From the NCBI RefSeq assembly GCF_000185965.1, contig NC_014924.1, positions 930,001 to 994,000 on the forward strand: a stretch of DNA of 64,000 nt, given 5' to 3'. The first letter of the stretch is position 1; the number at the start of each line of letters is the position of its first letter. A model generated the notes under the pieces. The model made no database searches and was not told the origin of the DNA. It worked only from the letters and a program-made list of their open reading frames with translations. The DNA comes from Pseudoxanthomonas suwonensis 11-1. GTDB lineage: Bacteria; Pseudomonadota; Gammaproteobacteria; Xanthomonadales; Xanthomonadaceae. The position numbers and the translations under genes were made by a program. Shown one piece after another: positions 33,585 through 42,294 of the stretch.

Positions 33585-35501
33585 ATGGCGACTCGACCCA
33601 CCCCAAAGCCCCGCAAACGGTCGGGCGCCTCGTCTTTCCCGGGCGCCCCGATGAAGAAACGCAACGGCGGGGGCGCCGCGCCCGGCGCCGCCCGCTTCGA
33701 CCGCCCCGGAGCCACCTACCAGGCAGGAACCACCATGAACCGAATCCTCCTCGTCGACCTCGGCGAACGCGAACTCAAGGAGCGCCAGCGGTTGCGGGCG
33801 CGCAAGCAGGTCCTGGAGACCATGCTCGAGAACTCCCCGACCACCGGCGGCATCTCGGTGTCCCAGCACGACGAGCTGGTGGAGATCACCCGCACCCTGG
33901 AAAGCGACGTCGTCGCCGACCCGTTCTACCGCAAGGTCGCCTCGACCGTGACCCAGCGCCCGTGGGAGCGGCTGGCCGGCGTGGCCGAGGACGATGACGA
34001 CGACGAGCGCACCCGGCCGCGCCATTCGAAGACCGACTACGTGCACATGTACGGCCTGATCGGCTCGCAGCGCACGCCCAACATCATCCGCGGGCTGGGT
34101 CCGAACGAGCGCGAGATCGTCGGCATCTGCGGCCTGCTGCAGCTGGAGGGCAACACCGAGCCTGGCCGCCAGGGCTTCGTCAAGAAGATCAGCGCCGCCC
34201 AGGGCGAGTACCGCGAGTACCGCGAGCTGTTCGACGCCGCCTTCGAGTACCTGGACCAGAAGTACGCCGTGGCCCTGCGCTCGCAGGTCCAGGCACGGCT
34301 GGTCGACGCCGCCATCTACGGAGTGATCGACCGCGGCGACGGCAAGTCCGGCGAGCCCGCCCCCGCGCCCGGCGACCGCGTCGCCGTGCTCAGCGGCCGC
34401 AACGTCGCCGCGGTGGTGCGCAAGCTGGCCGGCGAGGGCGTCAGCGCCAACGATCCGTGGCTGGCCAGCCGCATCGAGAACGCCTACGAGATGCAGAGCG
34501 GCGCGGTCAACGGCGCGCCGCCGTCGTCGCTGGAGATCCCGCTGCCGGACCTGGAAGAAGCCACCGACGTCGAGATCGTGCGCGAGAACCTGGAGGCCGC
34601 CCAGGCGATCTACTTCGCCTACCAGCTGGAGGAGGCGCGCCTCCCGCAGGTGGTGGAGCGGATCGTCGAGCTGTTCCGCGCCGGCCTGCTGCCGCTGAGC
34701 TACGGCAAGACCGGCGACTACCTGTACGACTACTACAAGAAGTCGGCCGAGCGGATCACCGAGGGCGAGCGCCGCGACCTGTACATGCGCGCGTTCGGCG
34801 CCCCCGGCGGCGATCCCTCGCTCAACCAGCCCAACCGCGAGTTCGCCGACTTGTGGCTGCGCTTCATCTCCGCGGTCTCCGCGTTCGGGCGCCAGCTCAG
34901 CGTGGACCGCATGTTCCGCAGCCAGGTGCCGCTGTCGGTGTCGCAGGAGCAGGTGCGCAAGGCCGCGCGCGACCTGGCGGCGAGCCTGTCGCGCAACTGC
35001 TACGGCATCGCCTACCAGTTCTCCAAGGAACTGAAGACCCTGATCATCGAGTACCGCGACCTGCTCAGCGACCCGGAGATCCGCGGCGCGTTCGGCGCCC
35101 GCGACATGTGGCAGGTGATCGACCAGGTCAACGCCAACTACCTCGGCGGCGCCCGCAACAGCCACCGCTACCGCACCCAGGCCCGCGCCGGGGCGGTGGT
35201 CATCGCCTGGCTGGCGCGCAACCACCAGCGCCTGACCAACCGCTTCGACGAGGTCATCCACACCGGCGCGCTGACCAACCCGCAGCTGCGCGGCAGCGAG
35301 CGGCCGATGGAAGACCCCACCGACTGGGACCTGCTGCAAGCCTGCGAGCAGTGGCTGGCTGTGGGCGGCGTGCAGGACAACCGGATCGAGGAGTACGCGC
35401 AACCGGTGGAGTCGCCGACCATCACCAGCAAGCCGATCGAGATGCCGCAGATCGCCCGCGACATCCTCGACTCGGCCGGCATCGGCCTGCCCAGCTTCTG
35501 A
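33585..35501 (+). CDS. Large operon protein E1 (unrecognised; C-terminal half shared with 39372)
   Basis: A 638-residue protein of unknown family. It has a very basic Pro/Gly-rich N-terminus (residues 1-45), then MNRILLVDLGERELKERQRLRARKQ (long helix), and a middle region with VHMYGLIGSQRTPNIIRGLG. The helical C-terminal half carries ENLEAAQAIYFAYQLEEARL, then RAGLLPLSYGKTGDYLYDYY and REFADLWLRFISAVSAFGRQL. The C-terminal half is paralogous to the shorter protein at 39372. Start at 33585 with AAGGAG upstream; an internal ATG at 33735 (MNRILL) also has a plausible ribosome site and would remove the basic leader. No signal peptide, membrane span or catalytic motif. Probably structural. Confidence 0.78.
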   Translation: MATRPTPKPRKRSGASSFPGAPMKKRNGGGAAPGAARFDRPGATYQAGTTMNRILLVDLGERELKERQRLRARKQVLETMLENSPTTGGISVSQHDELVEITRTLESDVVADPFYRKVASTVTQRPWERLAGVAEDDDDDERTRPRHSKTDYVHMYGLIGSQRTPNIIRGLGPNEREIVGICGLLQLEGNTEPGRQGFVKKISAAQGEYREYRELFDAAFEYLDQKYAVALRSQVQARLVDAAIYGVIDRGDGKSGEPAPAPGDRVAVLSGRNVAAVVRKLAGEGVSANDPWLASRIENAYEMQSGAVNGAPPSSLEIPLPDLEEATDVEIVRENLEAAQAIYFAYQLEEARLPQVVERIVELFRAGLLPLSYGKTGDYLYDYYKKSAERITEGERRDLYMRAFGAPGGDPSLNQPNREFADLWLRFISAVSAFGRQLSVDRMFRSQVPLSVSQEQVRKAARDLAASLSRNCYGIAYQFSKELKTLIIEYRDLLSDPEIRGAFGARDMWQVIDQVNANYLGGARNSHRYRTQARAGAVVIAWLARNHQRLTNRFDEVIHTGALTNPQLRGSERPMEDPTDWDLLQACEQWLAVGGVQDNRIEEYAQPVESPTITSKPIEMPQIARDILDSAGIGLPSF

Positions 35502-35537
35502 GCGCCCGCGCGCACCGCGGCCCCACGGAGAACGAAG

Positions 35538-36590
35538 ATGCGCAACCAAGGCACACGCGCCCAGCCGATGAAGCACCTGGTGGAGCGCTCGCTGCACTCC
35601 GCGGCGCGGGCACTGGGCACCCGCGACCCGCTGCCCTACGTCGGCGACCTGATCGAACGCACGTTCTACCTGCCCGACGACGACGTGTCGTACGCGCGCA
35701 ACGCGCTCACCCCCGGCGCGGTGCCGTACGAGCCCTCGTTCTCGGAGGCCGAGCCGAACACGCTGCGCTTCACCATCGAGCCGCTGGGCCCGGGCGCCTC
35801 GCCGGTGTCGCGGCGCGACGAGGCCACCCGCGAGATGCGGCGGCTGGTGCAGCCGGTGTTCGGTCGCGACGCGCTGAGCTGGTTCGACAGCCGCAGCGAG
35901 GAGTGGCGCGGCTTCGGCGGGCTGAGCTGGATGAACTTCGGCGCCTGGTTCGGCAGCGCCTTCGACGGAGACGGGCTGTACGCGGCCAAGATCTACTACG
36001 AGCTGCTACCCAGCCAGATCGACGCGCTCTCGCCCGGGCTGGCCCGGCTGACCCGCATGGTGATGGCGGAGATGCCGACGCTGATGCCGATCTTCACCTC
36101 GATCGGCTGCAAGCGCGACACTGGCAGCCAGCGGGTGACCTTCCTGCACCGCGGCCCGCTGCAGGTCAGTGCGCTCGGCCCGCTGATGAACCGGCTGGGC
36201 ATCGGCCACCAGCTGCCGAGCCTGATGCGGATCGTCGGCGTGGCCCTGGGCGGGCGCTTCGAGTTGCCGCCGGGCGGGGTGCTGGTCGGCATCCGCGAGA
36301 CGCCCGACGGGGTGGAGCTGAAGCTGGAGATCCTGCTGGCGGCCATCCCCGACCTGCCGTCGCGCTTCCTGGACCTGATCAAGCTCGGCCTGGCCGAGCG
36401 CCCGCGCCAGCTGCTGGCGCTCACCCGCTGGCTGGACGCCTTCGGCGTGGACGAGGCCGGCGAGCAGGGCCACTTCTCGGTGCTCAGCATCCGGGTCACG
36501 CCCTCCAGCCAGGCCCGGATCAGCCTATACGTGCGCCCGATCGAGTTCGAGATGCGGGAAGCCATCGAGGAAGCCCAGGCCCTGCAGTAA
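35538..36590 (+). CDS. Hypothetical protein with alternating strand/helix pattern
   Basis: A 350-residue protein I cannot assign. It contains regularly spaced beta-strands ending in paired-hydrophobic motifs (GLYAAKIYYELL, QRVTFLHRGPLQV, GVELKLEILLAAI, QARISLYVRPIEF) separated by helices. This layout is reminiscent of ABBA-type aromatic prenyltransferases, which also show 'K-hydrophobic-Y' strands, but I see no decisive signature, so this is only a suggestion. It contains SWMNFGAWFGSAFDGDG in the middle. No signal peptide or membrane segment. It sits 36 bp after the 638-residue protein and 82 bp before the second paralogue. If it is an enzyme, it may modify another operon product. Confidence 0.75.
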   Translation: MRNQGTRAQPMKHLVERSLHSAARALGTRDPLPYVGDLIERTFYLPDDDVSYARNALTPGAVPYEPSFSEAEPNTLRFTIEPLGPGASPVSRRDEATREMRRLVQPVFGRDALSWFDSRSEEWRGFGGLSWMNFGAWFGSAFDGDGLYAAKIYYELLPSQIDALSPGLARLTRMVMAEMPTLMPIFTSIGCKRDTGSQRVTFLHRGPLQVSALGPLMNRLGIGHQLPSLMRIVGVALGGRFELPPGGVLVGIRETPDGVELKLEILLAAIPDLPSRFLDLIKLGLAERPRQLLALTRWLDAFGVDEAGEQGHFSVLSIRVTPSSQARISLYVRPIEFEMREAIEEAQALQ

Positions 36591-36672
36591 CGCCCGCGCG
36601 GCGCCTGCCGCCGCCGTGGCGCCGAATCCCCCGCCGCGCACGCGCGCGGCCTACGAGCCGGAGTGAGCGGTC

Positions 36673-38082
36673 ATGCCCTCGATCTTCCCCAACCGGACCC
36701 GCCCGGCGCCACCGCCGGCCAGCAGCGAGACCCTCGCCGTCGCCCGCCAGGAGGTGCGCAAGCTGCTGGAGAGCAGCGACGCGTTCGCGCAGCTGCCGCC
36801 GGACAAGCGCGAGACCCTGGCCAAGGGCATGGTCCAGATCGCCAGCTACCTGGCCGAACCGGACGGCGTGCGCCTCAAGCGCAACCAGGTCAGCCCGCAG
36901 GTGCGGGCGCTGGCCGGCGACGAGGACGGCGGGCCGCTGCCGATGCAGGACCAGCCCGAGTTCGGCCAGGCCCTGCGCACCGGCGTGGAGCAGGCCGGCG
37001 CGCTGATGAACGCGGTCAACTTCCCGTCCTTCGTCAGCGGCCTGATCGACGGCGTGTTCCACTCCATCGTGACTTCGTCGATCCAGCAGATGGAGGCCTA
37101 CGCCAAGCTCGTGGCCGACGTGTCCAAGAGCCTCAACCAGTTCCGCGACGAGAACACCACCCAGAACCAGGGCCGCGACTACCTGGTCGAGACCTTCCCG
37201 GACCTGTTCGAGCTGCAGCTCGGCGGCGGCGACGCGTTCGGCGATTTCGGCGACTTCGGCGGCGGCGCGCCCGCCGGCCCGCGCGTGGCCCTGCGCCAGG
37301 ACGCCGACACGAAGACCGCGCTGGCCCGGATCAACCAGACCCTGCCGCTGGAGCAGCCGCTGACCCGGCTCGACGACGAGGTGGTCGAGGCGCTGCTGGT
37401 GCCCGCGGCGCGCACCACGATCGCTTCCGGCCGCCAGCAGCTGCTGGCGACCATCGTCATGCTCGGCATCAACCGCATCGTGGTCACCGACGGCAAGATC
37501 TCGGCCAAGGTGATGTACGACTTCCAGGCCCGCGACAACAGCCGCTACCGCTACAGCGCCACCCAGTTCGACCACGAGAAGGACATCTACGGCAACGTGC
37601 AGAAAACCCGCAGCGGCGAGGGCTCGCACGAGAGCAGCACCGAGCAGGGCAGCGCGGTGCGCGACCAGAACGGCAACATCGTGCGCGGCGGCCCCAGCTA
37701 CGGCTTCGCCAACGGCCGCTTCTACGGCCGCGGCGGCGGCCCCGCCTACGAGGGCGGGACCTCCTACTCCAAGGGCGACTACAAGTACGACGAGAAGCCG
37801 ATCATCAAGATGATGAGCACCTCCGGCCTGCAGAACGATTCCTCGCTGCAGGCCCGGGCCAGCCTGGCAGGCCAGGTCGAGGTGAACTTCAAGAGCGACT
37901 ACCTGCCCCTGGAGAAGATGGCCAACCCCGAGGCGATCGCCGCGATCCAGATGAACGCCCAGCCGGGCATGGTCAGGAACCTGGCCGCGCGCCCGCTGCC
38001 CAACGCGGCCGGCGCCGCGCCGGCCACCGGCAGCGGCACTGCGCCGGCGGCCACCACGCCCGCGCCCGCACCCGCCGCCTGA
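36673..38082 (+). CDS. Operon paralogue 2 (unrecognised family, long form)
   Basis: A 469-residue member of the four-paralogue family. Residues 18-62 are the N-terminal helical domain (VRKLLESSDAFAQLPPDKRE) also present in 38110 and 40282. Residues 114-178 match the shared block FVSGLIDGVFHSIV, SSIQQMEAYAKLV. Residues 254-285 carry RQQLLATIVMLGINRIVVTD and ISAKVMY. A Gly/Tyr/Ser-rich insertion follows (residues 335-372, FYGRGGGPAYEGGTSYSKGD). Residues 400-427 hold QVEVNFKSDYLPLEKMA. It ends in an Ala/Pro/Thr-rich tail. No catalytic residues stand out. Ribosome site GGAG nine bases before ATG 36673. Confidence 0.8.
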   Translation: MPSIFPNRTRPAPPPASSETLAVARQEVRKLLESSDAFAQLPPDKRETLAKGMVQIASYLAEPDGVRLKRNQVSPQVRALAGDEDGGPLPMQDQPEFGQALRTGVEQAGALMNAVNFPSFVSGLIDGVFHSIVTSSIQQMEAYAKLVADVSKSLNQFRDENTTQNQGRDYLVETFPDLFELQLGGGDAFGDFGDFGGGAPAGPRVALRQDADTKTALARINQTLPLEQPLTRLDDEVVEALLVPAARTTIASGRQQLLATIVMLGINRIVVTDGKISAKVMYDFQARDNSRYRYSATQFDHEKDIYGNVQKTRSGEGSHESSTEQGSAVRDQNGNIVRGGPSYGFANGRFYGRGGGPAYEGGTSYSKGDYKYDEKPIIKMMSTSGLQNDSSLQARASLAGQVEVNFKSDYLPLEKMANPEAIAAIQMNAQPGMVRNLAARPLPNAAGAAPATGSGTAPAATTPAPAPAA

Positions 38083-38109
38083 CGCCCGCCGCCGCTCCCG
38101 GAGCCCGCC

Positions 38110-39363
38110 ATGCCTGCCGCCCTCGCCAACCGTGCCTCGCCCGCCAACGCGCCCGCCTGGCTGGACGACGAGACCCTGGCCGTGGTGCGGCCGCAGGTGC
38201 GCCAGCTGCTGCAGTCCTCCGAAGGCTTCCGCGCGCTGCCGGCGGCACAGCAGCAGGAGATCGCGCGCACCATGGTGCGGGTAGCCTCGTACATGGCCAA
38301 CCCGCAGGGCCTGGCCAGGCAGGAGCTCACCCCGGGCCAGGGCGTGCTGGCCAAGGACGGCAACGACGCCACGTCCGCGCCGGCGCGCGCGCTTTCCGGC
38401 GAGGTCGACCAAGCCAAGCGCAAGGCCTCGGAGAAGATCGGCACCTTCGCCGGCAGCGACTTCGAGGCCGGCTCGGTCAAGCAGGGCGCCGGCAACTTCA
38501 AGGCGTTCGTCGGCGCGGTGGACTTCCCCCAGTTCGTCGGCGGCCTGATCCAGAACGTGTTCCAGGCCATCGTCGATGCCTCGATCCAGCAGATGGAGGC
38601 CTATGCGGACCTGCTCAAGGCGGTGGCGCAGACCGTGGACCAGTTCGCCGCCGACAACATCAGCATGAACAACGCGCGCGACTGGCTGGTGCAGCGCTTC
38701 CCCGAGGACCTGGAGCTGGGCGAGTCGGAGGAGGGCGGCGAGCCGCGCGTGCGTGCGCGCGAGAAGTCCGACGGCGAGGCCAGCGCGCTGGGCCCCAGCC
38801 GCGAGCTGCAGATGGCCCAGCCGGTGGACGACCTGTCCGACGAGGAACAGGAGGCGCGCCTGGTCACCGCCGCGCGCATGCAGATGGCGCGCAGCCGCCA
38901 GCAGATGCTGGCCTCGATGGTGATGCTGGGCATCAACCGCATCGTGGTCACCGACGGCCTGATCAACGCCAAGGTGGTGTTCAACTTCCGCGCCAGCGAC
39001 GACGCCAGGCGCGAGGCCAAGGCCTCGCTGTACGACCGCGACACCAGCTACAACCGCAACACCACCGTGGCCGGCGCGCACTTCGGCTGGGGCGGCGCCG
39101 CCACCGCCAACACCAACGTGCAGACCCACATGACCACGGTGCAGTCCTCGGTGGACGAGAACTCCGCCTCCAGCCAGGAGATGAAGGCCAAGCTCACCGG
39201 CGAGGTGCGGGTGAACTTCAAGTCCGACTACTTCCCGATGGAGAAGCTGGCCTCGCCGGGCATGATCGCCAGCATCCAGGGCAACGCCACCCCGTTCGAC
39301 CCGAACGTCCGGCCCGAACAGCGCGGCAGCGGCACCGCGGCCCGCACCGAGACCGCGGCCTGA
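38110..39363 (+). CDS. Operon paralogue 3 (unrecognised family, long form)
   Basis: A 417-residue member of the family. N-terminal helical domain at residues 19-65 (RQLLQSSEGFRALPAAQQQE), shared block at 135-200 (DFPQFVGGLIQNVFQAIVDA, SIQQMEAYADLLKAVAQTVD, ARDWLVQRFPED), core at 262-292 (RQQMLASMVMLGINRIVVTD, INAKVVF), and C-terminal strand region at 363-390 (GEVRVNFKSDYFPMEKLA). The insertion between core and strand region is Asn/Thr/Ser-rich (NTTVAGAHFGWGGAATANTN). It is closest to paralogue 2, from which it is separated by 27 bp, and probably a tandem duplicate. No signal peptide. Confidence 0.8.
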   Translation: MPAALANRASPANAPAWLDDETLAVVRPQVRQLLQSSEGFRALPAAQQQEIARTMVRVASYMANPQGLARQELTPGQGVLAKDGNDATSAPARALSGEVDQAKRKASEKIGTFAGSDFEAGSVKQGAGNFKAFVGAVDFPQFVGGLIQNVFQAIVDASIQQMEAYADLLKAVAQTVDQFAADNISMNNARDWLVQRFPEDLELGESEEGGEPRVRAREKSDGEASALGPSRELQMAQPVDDLSDEEQEARLVTAARMQMARSRQQMLASMVMLGINRIVVTDGLINAKVVFNFRASDDARREAKASLYDRDTSYNRNTTVAGAHFGWGGAATANTNVQTHMTTVQSSVDENSASSQEMKAKLTGEVRVNFKSDYFPMEKLASPGMIASIQGNATPFDPNVRPEQRGSGTAARTETAA

Positions 39364-39371
39364 GCACCGCC

Positions 39372-40280
39372 ATGCGCCTTGCCGCTCCGCCCCTCCCGAT
39401 ACGGGTACCGCCAGCGCGACGCGACGCCGCCCTGCTGCTGGCCCTGGAGCTTGCGCTGGCGACCGTGCAGGCGCCGGCCTATGCGCGGGCCGTGGCGGGC
39501 ATCGACTTCGACCTGCCCGACGCCGCGCCGGCGCCGGAGGACCGTACCCGCCTGGAAGCGGCCGCGCCGCTGTACTTCGCCAGCGCTCTGGAGCGCGCCG
39601 GCCTGCTGCCCACCGCCGAGCTGGTCGCCGGCCTGTTCGCCAGCGGCACCATCACCCAGCCGCTGGGCCCGGCCGAGCGCCTGCTGCACGATTTCTGGCG
39701 CCGCCGCCGAGAGCGCCTGTCGGCCGGCGAGCGCGAGGCGGTGTACGCGCGCGTGGTCTGCGATCCGCAGTTCGAGCCGATGATGCGCGCCCTGTGCGAG
39801 GCGATCGGCGCCCAGGCCGGGCCGCTGCCGCCCGGCGCCAGCGGCCTGCGCGAGCAGGTCGCGCTGGCCACCCATGCGCAGGCCATGGCCGCCTTCCTCG
39901 CCCAGCGGGTGGACCCGATGGCGGTGATGGCCGCGCGCGAGATCGTCGGCGACATCAACGCCGCCCTGGCCTTCATGCGCGACCGCCGGCTGCAGGCCGC
40001 GTTCGCGGTCAACGACCTGTGGCGACTGGTCGAGCTGGCCGGCAGCAAGGCCGGAATCCCCACCGGCAGCGCGCTGCAGCATGTCGAGCGCGGCCGCAGC
40101 GGCCAGGGCGTGCTGCTGTGGCTGGCCGCGCATCCGGGCGGAGCGGCGCTGGCGCTGGATCCGGCCGCGCCGCAGGACGTGGAGGTGATGGTGGCCGCGC
40201 AGCGCTGGCTGGCCTCGGTGCCGGCCGGCGCGCCGCGTGCGCCGCTGTATCCGCAGCCGGCCCTGCCGCTGGTGGCCTGA
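39372..40280 (+). CDS. Operon protein E2 (paralogue of the C-terminal half of 33585)
   Basis: A 302-residue protein. The segments LEAAAPLYFASALERAGLLP, then FWRRRRERLSAGEREAVYAR and IVGDINAALAFMRDRRLQAAFAVNDLWRLVE, align with equivalent segments of the 638-residue protein (AAQAIYFAYQLEEARLP, ITEGERRDLYMRAF, EIRGAFGARDMWQVID). It is richer in Ala and lacks that protein's N-terminal half, so it is a diverged, shortened duplicate. No signal peptide or known motif. It begins 8 bp after paralogue 3 and ends one base before paralogue 4, so all are co-translated. A shared structural role with protein E1 is likely. Confidence 0.75.
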   Translation: MRLAAPPLPIRVPPARRDAALLLALELALATVQAPAYARAVAGIDFDLPDAAPAPEDRTRLEAAAPLYFASALERAGLLPTAELVAGLFASGTITQPLGPAERLLHDFWRRRRERLSAGEREAVYARVVCDPQFEPMMRALCEAIGAQAGPLPPGASGLREQVALATHAQAMAAFLAQRVDPMAVMAAREIVGDINAALAFMRDRRLQAAFAVNDLWRLVELAGSKAGIPTGSALQHVERGRSGQGVLLWLAAHPGGAALALDPAAPQDVEVMVAAQRWLASVPAGAPRAPLYPQPALPLVA

Positions 40281-40281
40281 C

Positions 40282-42177
40282 ATGGCCGCCCTGGGCGTCG
40301 CGCCGCGTTCCGCGCATCCGGCGCAGGCGCCGGTGGAGCCGCCGCCGCCCTGGATCCGGATGGCGGTGCGCGACGTGCTGGAACGCTCGCCCGGTTTCCG
40401 CGACATGCCGCCCGGCCAGCGCCGCGCCCTGGCCCAGGCCATGGTCAGGGTCTCCACCCTGGCCGCCGAGCTGATCGCCGAGGAAGGCCAGGCCGAAGGC
40501 GAGATCGAGCGTCGCGCACCGGCGCGGCCCGCGCCGCCGCTGGCCACCGCGCAGTCGGCGCAGCCGCAGTTCGGCGAGGCCGCCAGGCGCATCGCCGGCA
40601 CCACCCGCGAGGTGCTCAACGCGGTGTCCTTCCCGCGCTTCGTCACCGACCTGATCAACGGCGTGTTCAAGGCCATGCTTGACGCCAACTCGCAGCAGAT
40701 GCACCAGTACGTGCAGCTGCTCAACGCGGTGTCGGCCTCGGCCGAGGGCTTCGAGCGCACCCAGTTCGGCCTGCACCAGGTGCGGCAATGGGTGGCCGAC
40801 CACTTCCCCGAGTCGATCGAGTACGACGCCCCCGACCCGGAGGACATGCCCGGCCCGGACAAGCCGATGGACGCCGACGAACTGGCCGACCTGCAGGAGG
40901 AGCTGGCCAATATCAAGCTGCGCCTGCGCGGCGGCGGCATGCCGGCCGAGGAGGAGATCCGCGCCACCCTCGGCATCCCGCCGGAGGAAGCGGTATCGGC
41001 CAGCAACCCCGAGCAGCTGGTGCCGCTGGCGCGCCGCTACCTGGCCCGCCAGCGCCAGCAGCAGCTGGCGACCATGGTGATGCTGGGCATGCAGCGCATC
41101 GTGATCGACAGCGGCCGGATCAATGCCTCGATGCGTTTCCACATCGACACCCGCAGCGCCGCCAGCCAGGACACCGGCAGCGAGTTCGGCTTCATGAACC
41201 GGGTCAAGGGCTCGGGCAGCTTCGGCGCCGGTCCCTGGGGCGTCAGCGCCGAGGCCGAGAACACCATCAGCTACGTCTCCACCGAGCGCAACCAGCGCAC
41301 CGAGGAGATCAACACCGACCTGGAGCTCAACTCTTCGGTCGAGCTCAACTTCCATACCGACTACCTGCCGCTCAACCAGATGGCCGCACAGGCCCAGGCC
41401 GACCGCATCCGCAACAACACCATCAATCCCGCCGCCGATATCCCCGATCCATCCGCGGCCCGCGCCGCGCGCCTGCAGGCCCAGCACGATTCCGAACGCG
41501 ACCGCCGCTCTGGCCTCAACAGCGCCGCGGACAGCCTGCGCAGGTCGCTGCCCTCGCCGCCGCCGCCGGCGCCGCCCGCTCCGTCGGCCAGGACGCCAGC
41601 GCCGGGGGCGGGGGCGGACGCGGCGGGTGGTGGCGCAGGCATCGGCGGAGGCACGACCGGTGCGCGTGGCGCCGGAAGCGGAGGCGCAGGGAGTGCCGGG
41701 GGTGCGGCCGCGGGGGGTGGTTCGGGCAGCGGTGGCGGAGCCTCGGGTGGCGCTGCAGGAGCGGGCAGTTCCGGCGGTTCCGGTGGGGCCGCCGGCACAG
41801 GCGCTGGTGGCGCCGCAGGCAGTGGGGCGGGTGCCGGTGCAGGTGGAAGCGGAGGCGCAGCCGGCGCGGGAACTGCGAGCGGGGCAGGTGGTGCATCCGG
41901 CGGCGCGCGCGCGGGCGCCGGAGCGGGTTCCGGCGGCGCTGCAGGTGCGGGTAGCGCCACCGGCGGTGCGGCAGGCGCAGGTGGAGCTGCCGGATCAGGC
42001 GGGACAGGCAGCGGTGGGGCCGCGGGTGGGACGGCTGGCGCCGGTGGTTCCGCCGGGACAGGTGGCGCTGGGGGCACAGCCGGCGCGGGCGCTGGAGCAG
42101 GTGGCGGTGGTGGCGGCACCGGAGCAGGCGCCGGTATCGGCGCGGCCATCGGCGACGCGCTGCGGAACCTGTTCTGA
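40282..42177 (+). CDS. Operon paralogue 4 with long Gly/Ala-rich C-terminal tail
   Basis: A 631-residue member and last gene of the operon. N-terminal helical domain at 24-65 (VRDVLERSPGFRDMPPGQRR), shared block 113-178 (FVTDLINGVFKAMLDA, QQMHQYVQLLNAVSASAEGF), core at 256-287 (RQQQLATMVMLGMQRIVID, INASMRF), strand region 348-372 (SSVELNFHTDYLPLNQMA). Residues 443-620 are almost entirely Gly, Ala, Ser and Thr in irregular GGA/GAG/GSG units, a flexible or silk-like tail, ending IGAAIGDALRNLF. The reading frame is uninterrupted through the tail. The tail may mediate assembly or act as a spacer; this is inference. Confidence 0.8.
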   Translation: MAALGVAPRSAHPAQAPVEPPPPWIRMAVRDVLERSPGFRDMPPGQRRALAQAMVRVSTLAAELIAEEGQAEGEIERRAPARPAPPLATAQSAQPQFGEAARRIAGTTREVLNAVSFPRFVTDLINGVFKAMLDANSQQMHQYVQLLNAVSASAEGFERTQFGLHQVRQWVADHFPESIEYDAPDPEDMPGPDKPMDADELADLQEELANIKLRLRGGGMPAEEEIRATLGIPPEEAVSASNPEQLVPLARRYLARQRQQQLATMVMLGMQRIVIDSGRINASMRFHIDTRSAASQDTGSEFGFMNRVKGSGSFGAGPWGVSAEAENTISYVSTERNQRTEEINTDLELNSSVELNFHTDYLPLNQMAAQAQADRIRNNTINPAADIPDPSAARAARLQAQHDSERDRRSGLNSAADSLRRSLPSPPPPAPPAPSARTPAPGAGADAAGGGAGIGGGTTGARGAGSGGAGSAGGAAAGGGSGSGGGASGGAAGAGSSGGSGGAAGTGAGGAAGSGAGAGAGGSGGAAGAGTASGAGGASGGARAGAGAGSGGAAGAGSATGGAAGAGGAAGSGGTGSGGAAGGTAGAGGSAGTGGAGGTAGAGAGAGGGGGGTGAGAGIGAAIGDALRNLF

Positions 42178-42199
42178 AGGCCGGGGGCAGGCCGGCCTT
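42177..42199 (+). terminator. Possible terminator hairpin of the SARP-controlled operon
   Basis: An 8-bp stem (42177-42184 with 42192-42199) with a 7-nt loop starting at the last base of the stop codon of the final operon gene. No U-tract follows, so termination would need help from Rho. Confidence 0.4.
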
Positions 42200-42294
42200 G
42201 TCCCGGGCTTCCGAGGCCGCTCCAAGGCGCGGCTTGACCCAGGCGCCCGGCGTTTGCAAGAAAGCGTAAGCATTGACACCAGGGGCCCGGTCTT

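Noticed and set aside
23767-42177. Prophage, contractile injection system or type VI secretion
   Set aside because: No sheath, tube, baseplate, portal, terminase, integrase or AAA ATPase motifs could be found; the repeated proteins do not look like tail components by any motif I recognise.
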